From positions 1-53,979 of the forward strand of contig JAMOOP010000041.1 in assembly GCA_027065385.1 (NCBI GenBank): a DNA stretch of 53,979 bases, in the 5' to 3' direction. Each line of letters opens with the position of its first letter. Positions within the stretch are counted from its first letter, which is position 1. Below the pieces are notes generated by a model. The model searched no databases, was not told where the DNA came from, and was given only the letters and a program-made list of their open reading frames with translations. Shown here in pieces: positions 16,525-27,237 of the stretch. Position numbers and translations under genes: made by a program. Source of the DNA: Campylobacteraceae bacterium. Its GTDB lineage: Bacteria > Campylobacterota > Campylobacteria > Campylobacterales > Sulfurovaceae.

Positions 16525-16983
16525 TTACAAATTTTTAAAAAAAAGTTCAATTGCTCTCTTTGTTGCCTCTTTTTGAACCTCTTCTCTATTACCATTAAAA
16601 TAGTATCTGTTAACTATAGTTTTATTTAAATATTTAATCCCAATATAAACAGTACCTACAGGTTTATCTTCAGTTCCACCATCTGGTCCTGCTATACCAC
16701 TAATAGCTATTGCTCCATTAGCATTAGCAAACTTAATAACGCCATCTAACATCTCACTAACACATTCTAAACTTACAGCACCATATTTTATTAAAGTCTC
16801 CTCCTTTACACCTATCCAATTAGATTTAATATTATTTGAGTATGTAACGACTGAACCATTAAATACAGCAGAAGCCCCAGAAATAGCTGTAAAAGCAGAA
16901 GCCACCCTTCCACCTGTGCAACTCTCTGCAAATGTTATGGTTTGATTTCTTTTTTTTAGGGTATTGATTATATCTTTTATCAT
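16525..16983 (-). CDS. pncC: CinA C-terminal domain protein (nicotinamide-nucleotide amidase)
   Basis: 152 residues, the stand-alone C-terminal domain of CinA. It has TITFAESCTGGRVASAF with the likely catalytic Ser, NGSVVTYSN, and ISGIAGPDGGTEDKPVG. PncC deamidates NMN to nicotinic acid mononucleotide in pyridine-nucleotide recycling. The competence-associated N-terminal CinA domain is absent, as in many proteobacteria. It is 29 bp downstream of the 719-residue unknown gene. Confidence 0.9.
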   Translation of the reverse strand: MIKDIINTLKKRNQTITFAESCTGGRVASAFTAISGASAVFNGSVVTYSNNIKSNWIGVKEETLIKYGAVSLECVSEMLDGVIKFANANGAIAISGIAGPDGGTEDKPVGTVYIGIKYLNKTIVNRYYFNGNREEVQKEATKRAIELFFKNL

Positions 16984-17012
16984 ATTTTACTCCTTTTTTA
17001 ATTTTATATATT

Positions 17013-19172
17013 TTACGCAAACTTCTTCAATCTAGCTAAAAAATAGATATAGATAAGTTGGGCTAATGACTCTTGTTGCTCTTCTAAATGTTCTTGTGTT
17101 GTATAATGAAGTTGATTAATATGATAGTGTACTCTAAATTGGTCTTTTACAACAGAGTAGTCACAACTATTTTTATTGATTTGGTTAAGTTTTAATATAA
17201 AGGAATATACAATATATAAATTAAGTTCTACATCTTTAGAGTTCCAATTTCCTATTTTTAAAGAATTTATTAAACGCTCTTTTGAAAAATCATCTTTTAT
17301 ATTCTCTTTTGATATATATGAGATATAATATTTTAAAAAATCATCTTGGTTAAGTAATCTAATAAAATCACTTAAAGAGATATTAGTTATTTTATATCTA
17401 AACATTATTTTTGTAGTAACTTTATCGTTTCTTGAAATTCTATAGTTTTCACGATAGAGATAATCTATATCTATAGGAGTTTTTTGTAGCAGTTCTGGAA
17501 ATATAGAAAATTTATTTAATTTATCTTCTATAGATTTAGTTATTTTTTTTGCTTTTAACTGTTTCATTAAAGAGTATGCTGATACTACATCATTATATGA
17601 AACTGTGACTTTTTTATCTTTTCCATTTTTTAATGTATATATAGATTTATTTGAACGATGTTCATGTTTATCATAGTCAGAGTCTTCGAAAATATATATT
17701 CCATGCTTCTTTTTATCTTTTGAAAATGGTTTAAAGATATTAAACTCTATATGATGTTTTTCTAATTTGGTTTTTATTTGAGGGAAAATTAAATATCTTA
17801 TTATTAAAAAATATAAAACTATATTTACTACATGTTGAATAAGATTTTTTATTACTGTTGAGTTATTATTTATCTCAAATAGTGGTGCTTCTCCAACTAA
17901 AGTAATAATTGCAAATACAAATAGTATTAAATTTATATAGTTCTTTGTTTTATCATTAAAAATACTATTTTCACCATTTTTTAAATCTCTAATATCCTCT
18001 ATATCAGCCTGATAGTTTGCATTATAACTAATATCTTCTAACTCTTTTAGATTTTTATTTTGATGATATATATTTAAAGACTCCTTTGTATTATTTACTG
18101 TATCAATAAAATATTTAATAGATGCTTTCCATTTACTATAGAAAAAAGTTTTAATAATAGTCTCACTCTCTTCAACTTTTGTACTTGTTGTTGTATTTCC
18201 TATCTTTATATAATATGTCTCTTTTATTTTTGATTCAATATTATGAAATTTAGGAATACTTCCTAATAAATTTTGAACAAAAACCTCTATATCCTCCTCA
18301 TCAAAATCATGACTCTCTAAAAAATTATTTTTATTAGGTGTAGCTAATAAATATAAATTTAACTTATTAAGTGAATTATTTGTAATAGTTATTTTATCTA
18401 AAATACCATTTAAATAGATATTTTTAGTGATATTTAAAAAGTGTAAAACACTCTTCTCTTCAATAGTATCTTGAATGGCTTTCCTTAAAACACCTAAAAG
18501 TAGATTATCTTTTAACTCATTATTTATTCTAAAAGATATATTTGACTCTTTAATATTTTCTAGTAGAGGTTTTAATCTATCTTCACTTAATAGAGATAAA
18601 CACCCATATACCTCTCCATCTTCAAAATCTAATCCATGTGTAAAATATATACTTTTATTTAAAAGTTGACAAAAATTTCTATTTAAAATATTATAAAAAC
18701 TACTATCTTCTGTTGTTTTATTGTCTTTATCTAAAGAGAATTTTATCTTATTATCACTACATATTTTTTTCTTATCTATTAATAAAGAAGCCGATATATA
18801 CTCTATTTTAAGATTTAAATAAGAAGAGACCTCAATAGTAACATTATCAATAAAATCCACTAGAGATAAAGAGTTCTTACTGCTTTGAATTTTAGGATTT
18901 AAAAATGTATCTTTAATAGTAGCTTTTGTCTCATTATTTAATATATCTTCTATAAATTCTAATGCAGATTTTTTATTACTATTTATTGTTTCAATATAAA
19001 TATACCCCAAAGAGTCCATAACAACTAAACTATTACTATATTTAAAGTTTAGCCAATGCCAATCATTATTTGTTTTATAGTTATAAACAATACCTTTTTC
19101 TTTTAAATTATCCGATATTTTTTGAAACTGTATAATTGGAAGCCAAAGGCTGTATAGGGTTGGCGTTATCAT
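17013..19172 (-). CDS. Large uncharacterised membrane protein with two central membrane segments
   Basis: 719 residues starting MITPTLYSLWLPIIQFQKIS. I do not recognise it. The N-terminal ~400 residues are soluble-like, rich in Asn, Lys and Ile, with several predicted helices and no signal peptide. Two hydrophobic segments lie at about 410-432 (INLILFVFAIITLVG) and 442-465 (IVLYFLIIRYLIF). A basic C-terminal ~250 residues follows and includes the helix VVSAYSLMKQLKAKK and a hydrophilic end. Both long domains are probably on the same (cytoplasmic) side with a short periplasmic loop. It could be a sensor, a scaffold or an immunity-type protein, but nothing in the sequence decides. The upstream neighbour is another membrane protein on the same strand, 111 bp away. 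Confidence 0.6.
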   Translation of the reverse strand: MITPTLYSLWLPIIQFQKISDNLKEKGIVYNYKTNNDWHWLNFKYSNSLVVMDSLGYIYIETINSNKKSALEFIEDILNNETKATIKDTFLNPKIQSSKNSLSLVDFIDNVTIEVSSYLNLKIEYISASLLIDKKKICSDNKIKFSLDKDNKTTEDSSFYNILNRNFCQLLNKSIYFTHGLDFEDGEVYGCLSLLSEDRLKPLLENIKESNISFRINNELKDNLLLGVLRKAIQDTIEEKSVLHFLNITKNIYLNGILDKITITNNSLNKLNLYLLATPNKNNFLESHDFDEEDIEVFVQNLLGSIPKFHNIESKIKETYYIKIGNTTTSTKVEESETIIKTFFYSKWKASIKYFIDTVNNTKESLNIYHQNKNLKELEDISYNANYQADIEDIRDLKNGENSIFNDKTKNYINLILFVFAIITLVGEAPLFEINNNSTVIKNLIQHVVNIVLYFLIIRYLIFPQIKTKLEKHHIEFNIFKPFSKDKKKHGIYIFEDSDYDKHEHRSNKSIYTLKNGKDKKVTVSYNDVVSAYSLMKQLKAKKITKSIEDKLNKFSIFPELLQKTPIDIDYLYRENYRISRNDKVTTKIMFRYKITNISLSDFIRLLNQDDFLKYYISYISKENIKDDFSKERLINSLKIGNWNSKDVELNLYIVYSFILKLNQINKNSCDYSVVKDQFRVHYHINQLHYTTQEHLEEQQESLAQLIYIYFLARLKKFA

Positions 19173-19283
19173 AGAAAAGCCTTTTTTATATTATAATAAT
19201 ATTTAATTCTTTTATTAATTAATATTATATACTTTTACATATTTTATAACAAACTTTTACTTATTGAAACAATTTCTTATAAA

Positions 19284-20069
19284 TTACTTCTGATTATAAT
19301 ATAATTCCAAATATTTCTTAAAAGCATAAAATAATTGAACAATAATCAATACAACAGTAGCAATAAAAAGCCCAATAATGAGTTTCAATAAAATGGTTGG
19401 AAGTGCATGAATATTATTTAAATATACGCCACCTATAGCTAAAAACATTACAAATATGCCAACAATAGTCAGTGTCTCAATCATTTTTGTTGAACTAGAT
19501 AAAAATAACTTTTTTAGTTTTGATAAAATTGTGCTATCTTCTTCTTTAGAAGTCTGTGAAATAGCATTGTATCCACGCATTATTTTTAACTTATTTACTA
19601 AAACATCATACTCATAATATAGAGTATCGGAGTTCTCTCTTACAATTTTAATATATGGTGCAAACTGCTTATGGGTTTTTATAAAATATTTTCCTGATAG
19701 TTCATTAATTATATCAATATTAAAAATATCATGTTTAACTCCAACAGCAAATTTATTTAGTAAACTTAACATCTCTGCTACATCATGCCTTAACTTTTTA
19801 TCATTCATAATCATATCTATCTGCTCATCTGTAACATGGTCAAACATATCATTAATACCTAATCTATTTCTAACTTTAGATGTAATTTCACGCAAATCTT
19901 TTCTTACAGTAGAGTAGGCATTAAGTGTCATCTCATTTTTCATACGAAGATGCTCTTTTTCACTCTCTAATCTAGTTAAATAGAGTTGATGTAGAACTAG
20001 AATTAAACCAACTATACCAATAGGTATAGAAACAATATCTGCTACATTTGCAAATGTATCTAAATTCAT
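19284..20069 (-). CDS. Membrane protein, DUF4760-like
   Basis: 261 residues from the ATG at 20069, which has a strong GAGGGG ribosome-binding site 5 nt upstream; a GTG four codons earlier is less likely. An N-terminal membrane segment (IVSIPIGIVGLILVLHQLYL) is followed by a helical cytoplasmic region with EKEHLRMKNEMTLNAYSTV. It ends in two C-terminal membrane segments (LTIVGIFVMFLAIGGVYL and LIIGLFIATVVLIIVQLFYA). The N-terminal TM plus long helix resembles DUF4760-type proteins, of unknown function. Similar architectures occur in some membrane effectors, but no enzymatic motif is visible. It is divergent from hemH. Confidence 0.6.
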   Translation of the reverse strand: MNLDTFANVADIVSIPIGIVGLILVLHQLYLTRLESEKEHLRMKNEMTLNAYSTVRKDLREITSKVRNRLGINDMFDHVTDEQIDMIMNDKKLRHDVAEMLSLLNKFAVGVKHDIFNIDIINELSGKYFIKTHKQFAPYIKIVRENSDTLYYEYDVLVNKLKIMRGYNAISQTSKEEDSTILSKLKKLFLSSSTKMIETLTIVGIFVMFLAIGGVYLNNIHALPTILLKLIIGLFIATVVLIIVQLFYAFKKYLELYYNQK

Positions 20070-20249
20070 ATATCCCCTCACATCTATTTTTTATCGCTAA
20101 TATACTGTAAATTTTACGCTACAATCCTTAAAGTAATATAAAATAAATTTTTGCAAATAGAATTTGTAACTAGATTTTTATAAAATAATACAAATTTTGT
20201 TTATAGTAAAATAAAAATGTTAAAATACACCAAAAAATCGAGGTTTAAT

Positions 20250-21194
20250 TTGAAGAAAGCACTAATTTTACTAAATATGGGTGGGGCAAATAATATTAAT
20301 GAGGTTGAGATGTTTTTACGAAATATGTTTGCTGATAAAAATATTTTACCTACCAATAGATATTTAAGAAAATTTATAGGAAATATAATAGTAAACAAAC
20401 GCCTTAATGAAGTAAAAGAGAATTTTAGAGAGTTTTTAGGTGGAAAATCTCCATTAAGTGAGACTACAAATGCTCTTATAAAAAAACTAAAAACCAAACT
20501 AGATATGCCAATAGCTCCCGCTATGCGTTATGTTCCACCTTTTGCTTTATCTGCATTAAAGGAGTTTAAGAAAAGTGGAATAGAAGAGTTAATTCTATTT
20601 CCGATGTATCCACAATACTCAACAACCACAACACTATCATCAATTGAAGATATAGAGGCTAGGTGTAAAGAGATAGATTATAATCCTAAAATAACAACTA
20701 TAGAACCATATTATGATAATTATGAATATATAGAGATGATAGCTAAAAAAATTATAGAGGCTATGGAAGATAAAGATACAAAAGAGTATGATTTATTACT
20801 ATCTGCTCATGGTTTACCAATAAGTATAATAAAAGCTGGTGACCCTTATGAAAAGCAAGTAGAGGCTAATGTTTCAGCACTAAAGATATATTTGCATGAG
20901 AGAGGCATTAAATTTAAAAATATGAAATTAGTATATCAATCAAAAGTTGGAAACTCATCATGGTTAGAGCCTAGTTTAGTAGATGTTTTAAGAAATCCAA
21001 AAAATAGAAAAGTCATAATATATCCTCTAGCCTTTACTATTGATAACTCTGAAACTATATTTGAATTAGATATAGAGAGTAGAGAGATAGCTAAAAAGAT
21101 TAAATATAACGATTTTATAGTAGCAAAATGTTTTAATGATGATAATAGTTTTGTTGAATTTATTGTTAAAAAAGTAAAAGAGGTTAAATTATGA
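20250..21194 (+). CDS. hemH: Ferrochelatase
   Basis: I start it at TTG 20250, where a CGAGG ribosome-binding site lies 6 nt upstream and the product begins [15 protein letters not shown], the normal family N terminus. The frame is also open from an ATG at 20217, which would add 11 basic residues not expected. Motifs: [19 protein letters not shown], the catalytic His in LLLSAHGLP, and the catalytic Glu in [11 protein letters not shown]. It inserts Fe2+ into protoporphyrin IX for haem, needed here for the 12-haem cytochrome among others. It overlaps panC by 4 bp. Confidence 0.93.
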   Translation: MKKALILLNMGGANNINEVEMFLRNMFADKNILPTNRYLRKFIGNIIVNKRLNEVKENFREFLGGKSPLSETTNALIKKLKTKLDMPIAPAMRYVPPFALSALKEFKKSGIEELILFPMYPQYSTTTTLSSIEDIEARCKEIDYNPKITTIEPYYDNYEYIEMIAKKIIEAMEDKDTKEYDLLLSAHGLPISIIKAGDPYEKQVEANVSALKIYLHERGIKFKNMKLVYQSKVGNSSWLEPSLVDVLRNPKNRKVIIYPLAFTIDNSETIFELDIESREIAKKIKYNDFIVAKCFNDDNSFVEFIVKKVKEVKL

Positions 21195-22027
21195 TAGTAG
21201 TAAATTCTATAGAAGAGCTGAAAATAGCAACAGCTAATTTAAAAGGGAGTATTGGTTTTGTTCCAACAATGGGAGCTTTACATGAGGGGCATTTAAGTCT
21301 TATAAAAAGAGCAAGAGTTGAGTGTGACACTGTTATTGTCTCTATATTTGTAAATCCAACTCAATTTTTAGAGGGTGAAGATTTAGATAAATATCCAAGA
21401 AAAGATGAAGCTGATAAACAGATATGTAAACTAGCTAAGGTTGATATTCTATTTATGCCAACTATTGATATGATATATAATAGAGATGAATTGAGAGTAG
21501 AAGCTCCAGCTATTAGAGGTTTTATTTTAGAGGGGAGTAGAAGAGCTGGACACTTTAATGGTGTTTTACAGATTGTTATGAAACTTTTTAATATTATATC
21601 TTTTAATAGACCAAAAGAGTTTAAAGCCTACTTTGGAAAAAAAGATGCCCAACAGTTAGCCCTAATAGAGCAGATGGTAAGAGACTACTTTTTAAATGTA
21701 AAGATTATACCTTGTGATATTGTTCGTGATAGTGATGGATTGGCACTTAGTAGTAGAAATGTATATCTATCTAAAGAGGAGAGAGTAAAAGCTTTAAGTA
21801 TATCTCGTTCATTAAAAAGAGCCTCAAAACTTATTATGCAAAATATTTTAGATAAAGAGACTATAGTAAAAGAGATGAGAGGTGTTATGAGTGAGATTGA
21901 AATAGAGTATATAGCTTTAGTAGATAGGGAGTTTAGAGAGATAGAGAGTGTAGAGATTAAAAATAGCATTATTTTAGTAGCTAGTAGAGTTGGAGGGGTT
22001 AGATTGATAGATAATATTTGGATTTGA
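21191..22027 (+). CDS. panC: Pantothenate synthetase
   Basis: 278 residues with the complete motif set: [18 protein letters not shown] (HIGH-like), [33 protein letters not shown] and [14 protein letters not shown]. It condenses pantoate and beta-alanine with ATP on the way to coenzyme A. It is translationally coupled to hemH by a 4-bp overlap. panD, which makes the beta-alanine, lies elsewhere in the window at 50558-50926. Confidence 0.95.
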   Translation: MIVVNSIEELKIATANLKGSIGFVPTMGALHEGHLSLIKRARVECDTVIVSIFVNPTQFLEGEDLDKYPRKDEADKQICKLAKVDILFMPTIDMIYNRDELRVEAPAIRGFILEGSRRAGHFNGVLQIVMKLFNIISFNRPKEFKAYFGKKDAQQLALIEQMVRDYFLNVKIIPCDIVRDSDGLALSSRNVYLSKEERVKALSISRSLKRASKLIMQNILDKETIVKEMRGVMSEIEIEYIALVDREFREIESVEIKNSIILVASRVGGVRLIDNIWI

Positions 22028-22073
22028 AACAGACTCAATTCTAATAAAAAATAACTTTTAAGAGCATATTAGA

Positions 22074-22099
22074 TATAATCTATCTTAATTTTTTATAAT
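22074..22099 (+). promoter_or_regulatory. Candidate gyrA promoter -10 elements
   Basis: Two TATAAT hexamers occur in the 101-bp spacer before gyrA, at 22074-22079 and 22094-22099, that is 50 and 30 bp before the ATG. Both are exact consensus matches, but the region is so AT-rich that chance matches are likely. The gyrA ribosome-binding site AAAGGGA follows. Confidence 0.35.
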
Positions 22100-22128
22100 T
22101 TAAATATCTATATAACTAAAGGGATTTT

Positions 22129-25100
22129 ATGAGTGATTTGATTGAAGAAAATCAAGATATAAAAGAGGTACTAATAGAAGATAGTATGAGAGGTTCATAT
22201 CTTGATTACTCTATGAGTGTTATTGTTGGTCGTGCGTTGCCAGATGCTAGAGATGGATTAAAACCAGTACATAGAAGAATTTTATACTCGATGAAAGACC
22301 TTAATATTGGTTATAGGACACCTTATAAAAAATCTGCTAGGATTGTAGGAGATTGTTTAGTAGCAGGTTCACTTATTTCAACTAAAAGAGGACTTATTCC
22401 AATAGAAGATATAGAGGTTGGAGACAAAGTTTACACACAAAAAGGACTTAAAAAAGTAACAGAGCTTTTTTATCAACCTGAACAACCATTATTAGAAGTC
22501 AGTAGTAGTTCTAATATTTTTATAAATAAAGTAACAAAAGGGCATAAATTTAAAGTTTTAAACCCTGATTTAATGTACTCCTTTAAAGCATCTAAAGATT
22601 TAACAACTGATGATTACTTAATAATGCAACCATCTCTTATGAACAAAAAAGATAATTTTTTAGAAGATGAAGTTTATGCTTTAGGACTTTTTATGTCTGA
22701 TGGTAATATTGATAGAGATAGAAATTTGAATTATGTCTGTTTTGCTAATAGTGAAAAAAATGTATTAAAATATATTAAAAAAACTTTTGATGTTAAAAAT
22801 AAAATTTTAAATACTAAAACTACTAAGAAATTAAAGATTTCAAATAAAGAAAAATCTAAAGAGTTTTTAGAAAAATTTGATGTACCAAATAAATATAGTT
22901 ATAATATAGACATAAATTATACTATTATGAGTTTTTCTAATAAATCTATCTTATCTTTTTTAAGTGGTTTTATTGATGGTGATGGTTTTATTAGAAATAA
23001 TGGTAAAAATGAGATTGTAATAACTTCTGTATCTTATAAATTTCTAAAAAAATTAGCACTTTTAATTTTTGATAGATTTGGAATAGTCTCTAGTATAGTT
23101 CATGCAGGAAAAAAAGGAAGTTCTCACCAGTCTAAAGATAGAGAGATAAAAACAAATTATAATTGTTATAATTTAACTTTTACTGGTTCAAATGCTTATT
23201 TTTTTAAAGATAAACTACATCTTTTAAATAAAAAGAAAAAGGATAGGTTAGAGAACTTTAAATGGCATAATGACCCAACACAAACCTCTTATTTACCATT
23301 TTTTGGCAAAAAGATATTTGATATTTTCTCAGAAAAACATATAGGTTCAGGTTGGTATAAAGATGAAAATGGAAAAAAATTTAGATTAGGTATTAAATAT
23401 AAAAATGGTACAAAAATAAGATACGCAAAAGAGCTTTCAAATAATATTAGAATATACTCTGATACTATAGAAGATTTAAATATTTTAGAAAAATTACGCC
23501 GTTTAGATACTAAACTGTATAAACAATTAAAATATATTATTGATAATAAGGTTAGATTTTTAAAAGTAAAAGAGATAAAAGAGATAGCAGATGAGATAAC
23601 TTATGACTTTACAGTTGAAGATGTTCATGAGTTTTTTGTTAATGGTGTAATCTCTTCAAATTGTATTGGTAAATATCATCCTCATGGTGATAATGCTGTT
23701 TATGATGCTTTAGTTCGTATGGCTCAAGATTTTTCTATGAGAGTACCACTTGTTGATGGACAAGGAAACTTTGGTTCTGTTGATGGTGACAATGCGGCAG
23801 CTTCAAGATATACCGAGGCTCGAATGACAAGAGTCTCTGAAGAGATATTAAAAGATATAGAAAAAGATACAGTTGACTTTATACCAAATTATGATGACTC
23901 ATTAACAGAGCCTGATGTACTACCTTCAAGGGTTCCAAATCTACTTTTAAATGGTTCAAGTGGTATTGCTGTTGGTATGGCTACTAATATTCCTCCTCAT
24001 AGATTAGATGAACTAATTGAAGCTCTTTTACATATTCTTGAAAATCCTGATTGTGAAGATAGTGAGATATTTAATATTATAAAAGGGCCAGATTTTCCAA
24101 CAGGTGGGATTATTTTTGGTAAAAAAGGTATTTTAGATGCCTATAGCACAGGTCGAGGTCGAATTAAAGTTAGGGCTAAAGTTCATATTGAAGAGAAAAA
24201 AAATAGAGAAGTAATTGTTATAGATGAACTTCCTTATCAAGTTAATAAATCTAGGGTTATTGAGAGTATTGCTGGGCTTGTAAAAGATAAACTAATTGAT
24301 GGAATATCTGAAATACGAGATGAGTCAGACCGTGACGGTATGCGTGTGGTAATTGAGCTTAAAAAAGATGCTATGAGCGATATTATCTTAAATAATCTAT
24401 ATAAAAGTACACAACTTCAAGTCACTTTTGGAATTATTATGTTGGCTATTGAAAATAAAGAGCCAAAGGTATTTAAACTTCGTGAACTTTTAGAGCTTTT
24501 TTTAAAACATAGAAAGACTGTAATTATTAGAAGAACTATATTTGAACTTGATAAAGCTACTGCAAGGGCGCATATTTTAGAAGGACTTAAAAAAGCTGTT
24601 AGTAATATAGATAGAGTAATTCGTATAATAAAAGAGAGTAAAGATGTTGAGTTAGCAAAACTTTCACTTATTCAAGAGTTTGAACTATCTGAAATACAAG
24701 CTAGTGCAATTTTAGAGATGAAATTAAGACGACTTACAGGTTTAGAGCAAGATAAAATAGAAAATGAGTTATATGAGTTATATGAACTTATAGATTATCT
24801 TCGTTCTATTCTTAAAAGTGAAGAGATTTTAAATGGAATTATTGCAGATGAACTTAAAGAGATAGGTGATAACTTTAAAAGTAAAAGACTTACTGAAATT
24901 ATAGATGATTATGATGATATAGATATTGAAGATTTAATTCCAAATGAACCAATGGTTGTAACTATTACTCATAGAGGATATATTAAAAGAGTTGCAGTTA
25001 AACAGTATGAGAAACAGAAAAGAGGTGGAAAAGGTAAAATTGCCGTAACTACTCATGATGATGATTTTATTGAGCAGTTTTTTATCTCTTCTACACATGA

Positions 25101-25917
25101 TACTTTAATGTTTGTAACCGATATGGGGCAACTATATTGGCTAAAAGTTTATAAAATTCCAGAAGGAAGTAGAACTGCTAAGGGAAAAGCTGTTGTTAAT
25201 CTTATTAATTTAAGAGCTGATGAGAAGATTATGTCTATTATTCCAACTACAGATTTCCATGAAGATAAGAGTTTAGTATTTTTTACCAATAATGGAGTAG
25301 TAAAAAGAACAAATCTTAAAGAGTACTCTAATATTAGAACAAATGGTGTAAGAGCTATTAATCTTGATGACCATGACTCACTTGTAACTGCTAAAATTGT
25401 AAGACCTGATACAAAATGGCTATTTATAACTACTAAAAAGGGTCAATGTATTAGATTTAAAGTTAGTGATATTAGAGAGATAGGACGGGCTGCTAGAGGT
25501 GTGACTGGTATTAGATTTAAAATAGATGGAGATTTTGTTTGTGGAGCTACTACTATTGAAGATGAGAATGATGAACTTTTAATGCTTAGTGAAAAGGGTA
25601 TTGGAAAAAGAACAGTAGCTAGTGAGTATAGAGAACAGAGTCGTGGAGGAAAAGGTGTAATTAGTATGAAACTTACAGCTAAAACGGGTGATGCTGTGGG
25701 AGTTGTATTTGTAGAAGAAGATAAAGACCTTATGTGTTTAACAAGTATTGGAAAAATGATACGAGTTGATATGCAAACCATTAGAAGAGCAGGAAGAAAC
25801 ACATCAGGTGTGAAGGTTGTTAATGTTGATAAAAAAGATATAGTGGTAAGCATGGCAAAGTGTCCTAAAGAGGAGACAGAAGAGCCTGATGTAGTAAATA
25901 GTGAAGTTTTAGAATAG
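22129..25917 (+). CDS. gyrA: DNA gyrase subunit A with an in-frame intein
   Basis: The 1262-residue reading frame is GyrA (826 residues after removal of the insert). It has the N-terminal [17 protein letters not shown] and [30 protein letters not shown], and the active-site Tyr in SRYTEARM (Tyr561 of the precursor). The C-terminal GyrA-box QKRGGKG marks gyrase rather than topoisomerase IV. Between Asp75 and Cys512 lies a 436-residue intein. The quinolone-region residue equivalent to Campylobacter Thr86 (position 86 after splicing) is Asn; the following Asp90 equivalent is kept. It acts with GyrB to introduce negative supercoils. The frame has no stops, so splicing is required for function. 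Confidence 0.97.
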   Translation: MSDLIEENQDIKEVLIEDSMRGSYLDYSMSVIVGRALPDARDGLKPVHRRILYSMKDLNIGYRTPYKKSARIVGDCLVAGSLISTKRGLIPIEDIEVGDKVYTQKGLKKVTELFYQPEQPLLEVSSSSNIFINKVTKGHKFKVLNPDLMYSFKASKDLTTDDYLIMQPSLMNKKDNFLEDEVYALGLFMSDGNIDRDRNLNYVCFANSEKNVLKYIKKTFDVKNKILNTKTTKKLKISNKEKSKEFLEKFDVPNKYSYNIDINYTIMSFSNKSILSFLSGFIDGDGFIRNNGKNEIVITSVSYKFLKKLALLIFDRFGIVSSIVHAGKKGSSHQSKDREIKTNYNCYNLTFTGSNAYFFKDKLHLLNKKKKDRLENFKWHNDPTQTSYLPFFGKKIFDIFSEKHIGSGWYKDENGKKFRLGIKYKNGTKIRYAKELSNNIRIYSDTIEDLNILEKLRRLDTKLYKQLKYIIDNKVRFLKVKEIKEIADEITYDFTVEDVHEFFVNGVISSNCIGKYHPHGDNAVYDALVRMAQDFSMRVPLVDGQGNFGSVDGDNAAASRYTEARMTRVSEEILKDIEKDTVDFIPNYDDSLTEPDVLPSRVPNLLLNGSSGIAVGMATNIPPHRLDELIEALLHILENPDCEDSEIFNIIKGPDFPTGGIIFGKKGILDAYSTGRGRIKVRAKVHIEEKKNREVIVIDELPYQVNKSRVIESIAGLVKDKLIDGISEIRDESDRDGMRVVIELKKDAMSDIILNNLYKSTQLQVTFGIIMLAIENKEPKVFKLRELLELFLKHRKTVIIRRTIFELDKATARAHILEGLKKAVSNIDRVIRIIKESKDVELAKLSLIQEFELSEIQASAILEMKLRRLTGLEQDKIENELYELYELIDYLRSILKSEEILNGIIADELKEIGDNFKSKRLTEIIDDYDDIDIEDLIPNEPMVVTITHRGYIKRVAVKQYEKQKRGGKGKIAVTTHDDDFIEQFFISSTHDTLMFVTDMGQLYWLKVYKIPEGSRTAKGKAVVNLINLRADEKIMSIIPTTDFHEDKSLVFFTNNGVVKRTNLKEYSNIRTNGVRAINLDDHDSLVTAKIVRPDTKWLFITTKKGQCIRFKVSDIREIGRAARGVTGIRFKIDGDFVCGATTIEDENDELLMLSEKGIGKRTVASEYREQSRGGKGVISMKLTAKTGDAVGVVFVEEDKDLMCLTSIGKMIRVDMQTIRRAGRNTSGVKVVNVDKKDIVVSMAKCPKEETEEPDVVNSEVLE
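22354..23661 (+). other. GyrA intein with LAGLIDADG homing endonuclease
   Basis: The 436-residue insert runs from Cys76 to Asn511 and is followed by Cys512 as the +1 extein nucleophile. Block A is [17 protein letters not shown], block B is VTKGHKFKV with Thr136 and His139, and the C-terminal blocks read [18 protein letters not shown]. Two LAGLIDADG motifs are visible, ALGLFMSDG at 184-192 and LSGFIDGDG at 278-286, both with their acidic residue. The penultimate residue is Ser rather than the common His, a known but less usual variant. Composition is Lys- and Asn-rich. The insertion corresponds to the point after Asp72 of E. coli GyrA, just before GKYHPHGD. Confidence 0.95.
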
Positions 25918-25926
25918 AGAGAGAAT

Positions 25927-27237
25927 ATGAAGATACATTTTATAGGAATAGGAGGCATTGGGCTTTCTGCACTAGCAAAGTTTTTAGCAAATGATGGACA
26001 TGAGATAAGTGGTTCAGATATAAAGCAAACAGAGATTACAGATGATTTAGCTCTAAATTTTGGAGCAAAAATAACAATACCTCATCATCAAGATGCAGTT
26101 ATTGGCGTTGATAGAGTTATATATTCAGCAGTAGTTAGACCAAATAACCCAGAGTATAAGAGGGCAAAAGAGTTAGGAATTGAACTTCTTTCAAGAAAAG
26201 AGTCACTTAAAAGTATATTGGGTGAAAAGGAGGTTTATGCAGTAGGTGGCGCACATGGGAAAAGTACAACTTCAGCAATGCTAAGTTCCATTATCCCACA
26301 ATCAAACGCTTTAATTGGAGCTATTAGTAAAGAGTTTGGTTCAAATGTAAGACACTATAGTAATAATAGAGTAGTATTTGAAGCAGATGAGAGTGATGAG
26401 AGTTTTTTAAACTCAAACCCTCACTTAGCCATAGTTACTAATGTTGAACCTGAACACATGGAGTATTATAACTATGATGAAGAGAGGTTTTATAATGCCT
26501 ATAGAAATTTTTTAGACTTAGCGAAGATTAGAGTAATTAATGGAGAAGATGAGTTTTTATCATCTTTAGATATAGATGCAATTAGACTATATCCATCTAA
26601 AGATATATCTAATATAGAGTTTGTTTTAATAGATGGCAAACCAAATACAAAATTTTCACTAAAAGAGTTTGGAGAGTTTAAAGTTTTTGGTTTTGGGTAT
26701 CATATAGCAGTTGATGCCTCTTTAGCCATTTTAAGTGCTTTAGAGATAGGTGAAAATATAGAAGATATTAGAAAAAATCTACTAAATTATAAAGGAATAA
26801 AAAAACGGTTTGATATTATTCAAAACTATGAAAATAGTGTAGTAATAGATGATTACGGACACCACCCAACAGAGATAAAAGCTACAATGAATTCACTTAA
26901 AACATATAAAGATTTAAGAGGTTTTAATAGACTACAAGTTATCTGGCAACCACATAAATATAGTAGAACCATAGATAATCTAGTAGGTTTTGTTGAGTGT
27001 TTTGAGGGAGTTGATGAGCTAGTAATTTTACCAATTTGGAGTGCAGGTGAGATAGAAATTGACATAGATTTAAAAGGTGCTTTTAGCAGATATAAACTTC
27101 ATCTTGCAGATAGTATAACTAGAAAAGATGGTGTAGTTCAAGTTATAAAAGATGGAAATATTATTACAGAGTATCATGAGGGATTAATTACTGCTTTTGG
27201 TGCAGGTGATATTACTTATCAGATTAGAGGCGAATAG
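25927..27237 (+). CDS. murC: UDP-N-acetylmuramate--L-alanine ligase
   Basis: 436 residues. Motifs: the N-terminal IGIGGIGLSALAKFLANDGH, the ATP loop GGAHGKSTTSAML, FEADESDESFL, TNVEPEHMEYY and the C-terminal DDYGHHPTEIKATM. It adds L-Ala to UDP-MurNAc in peptidoglycan synthesis in the cytoplasm. It starts 9 bp after gyrA and is probably cotranscribed with it. Its stop codon falls in the loop of a strong terminator hairpin. Confidence 0.95.
   Translation: MKIHFIGIGGIGLSALAKFLANDGHEISGSDIKQTEITDDLALNFGAKITIPHHQDAVIGVDRVIYSAVVRPNNPEYKRAKELGIELLSRKESLKSILGEKEVYAVGGAHGKSTTSAMLSSIIPQSNALIGAISKEFGSNVRHYSNNRVVFEADESDESFLNSNPHLAIVTNVEPEHMEYYNYDEERFYNAYRNFLDLAKIRVINGEDEFLSSLDIDAIRLYPSKDISNIEFVLIDGKPNTKFSLKEFGEFKVFGFGYHIAVDASLAILSALEIGENIEDIRKNLLNYKGIKKRFDIIQNYENSVVIDDYGHHPTEIKATMNSLKTYKDLRGFNRLQVIWQPHKYSRTIDNLVGFVECFEGVDELVILPIWSAGEIEIDIDLKGAFSRYKLHLADSITRKDGVVQVIKDGNIITEYHEGLITAFGAGDITYQIRGE

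Noticed and set aside
17013-20069. Calling the two membrane proteins a named antiphage system
   Set aside because: No nuclease, NTPase, TIR, reverse transcriptase or other effector motif is visible; only membrane topology is supported.
25443-25958. 171-codon minus-strand frame at the end of gyrA
   Set aside because: Antisense to the well-identified GyrA C-terminal domain; no ribosome-binding site or recognisable protein.
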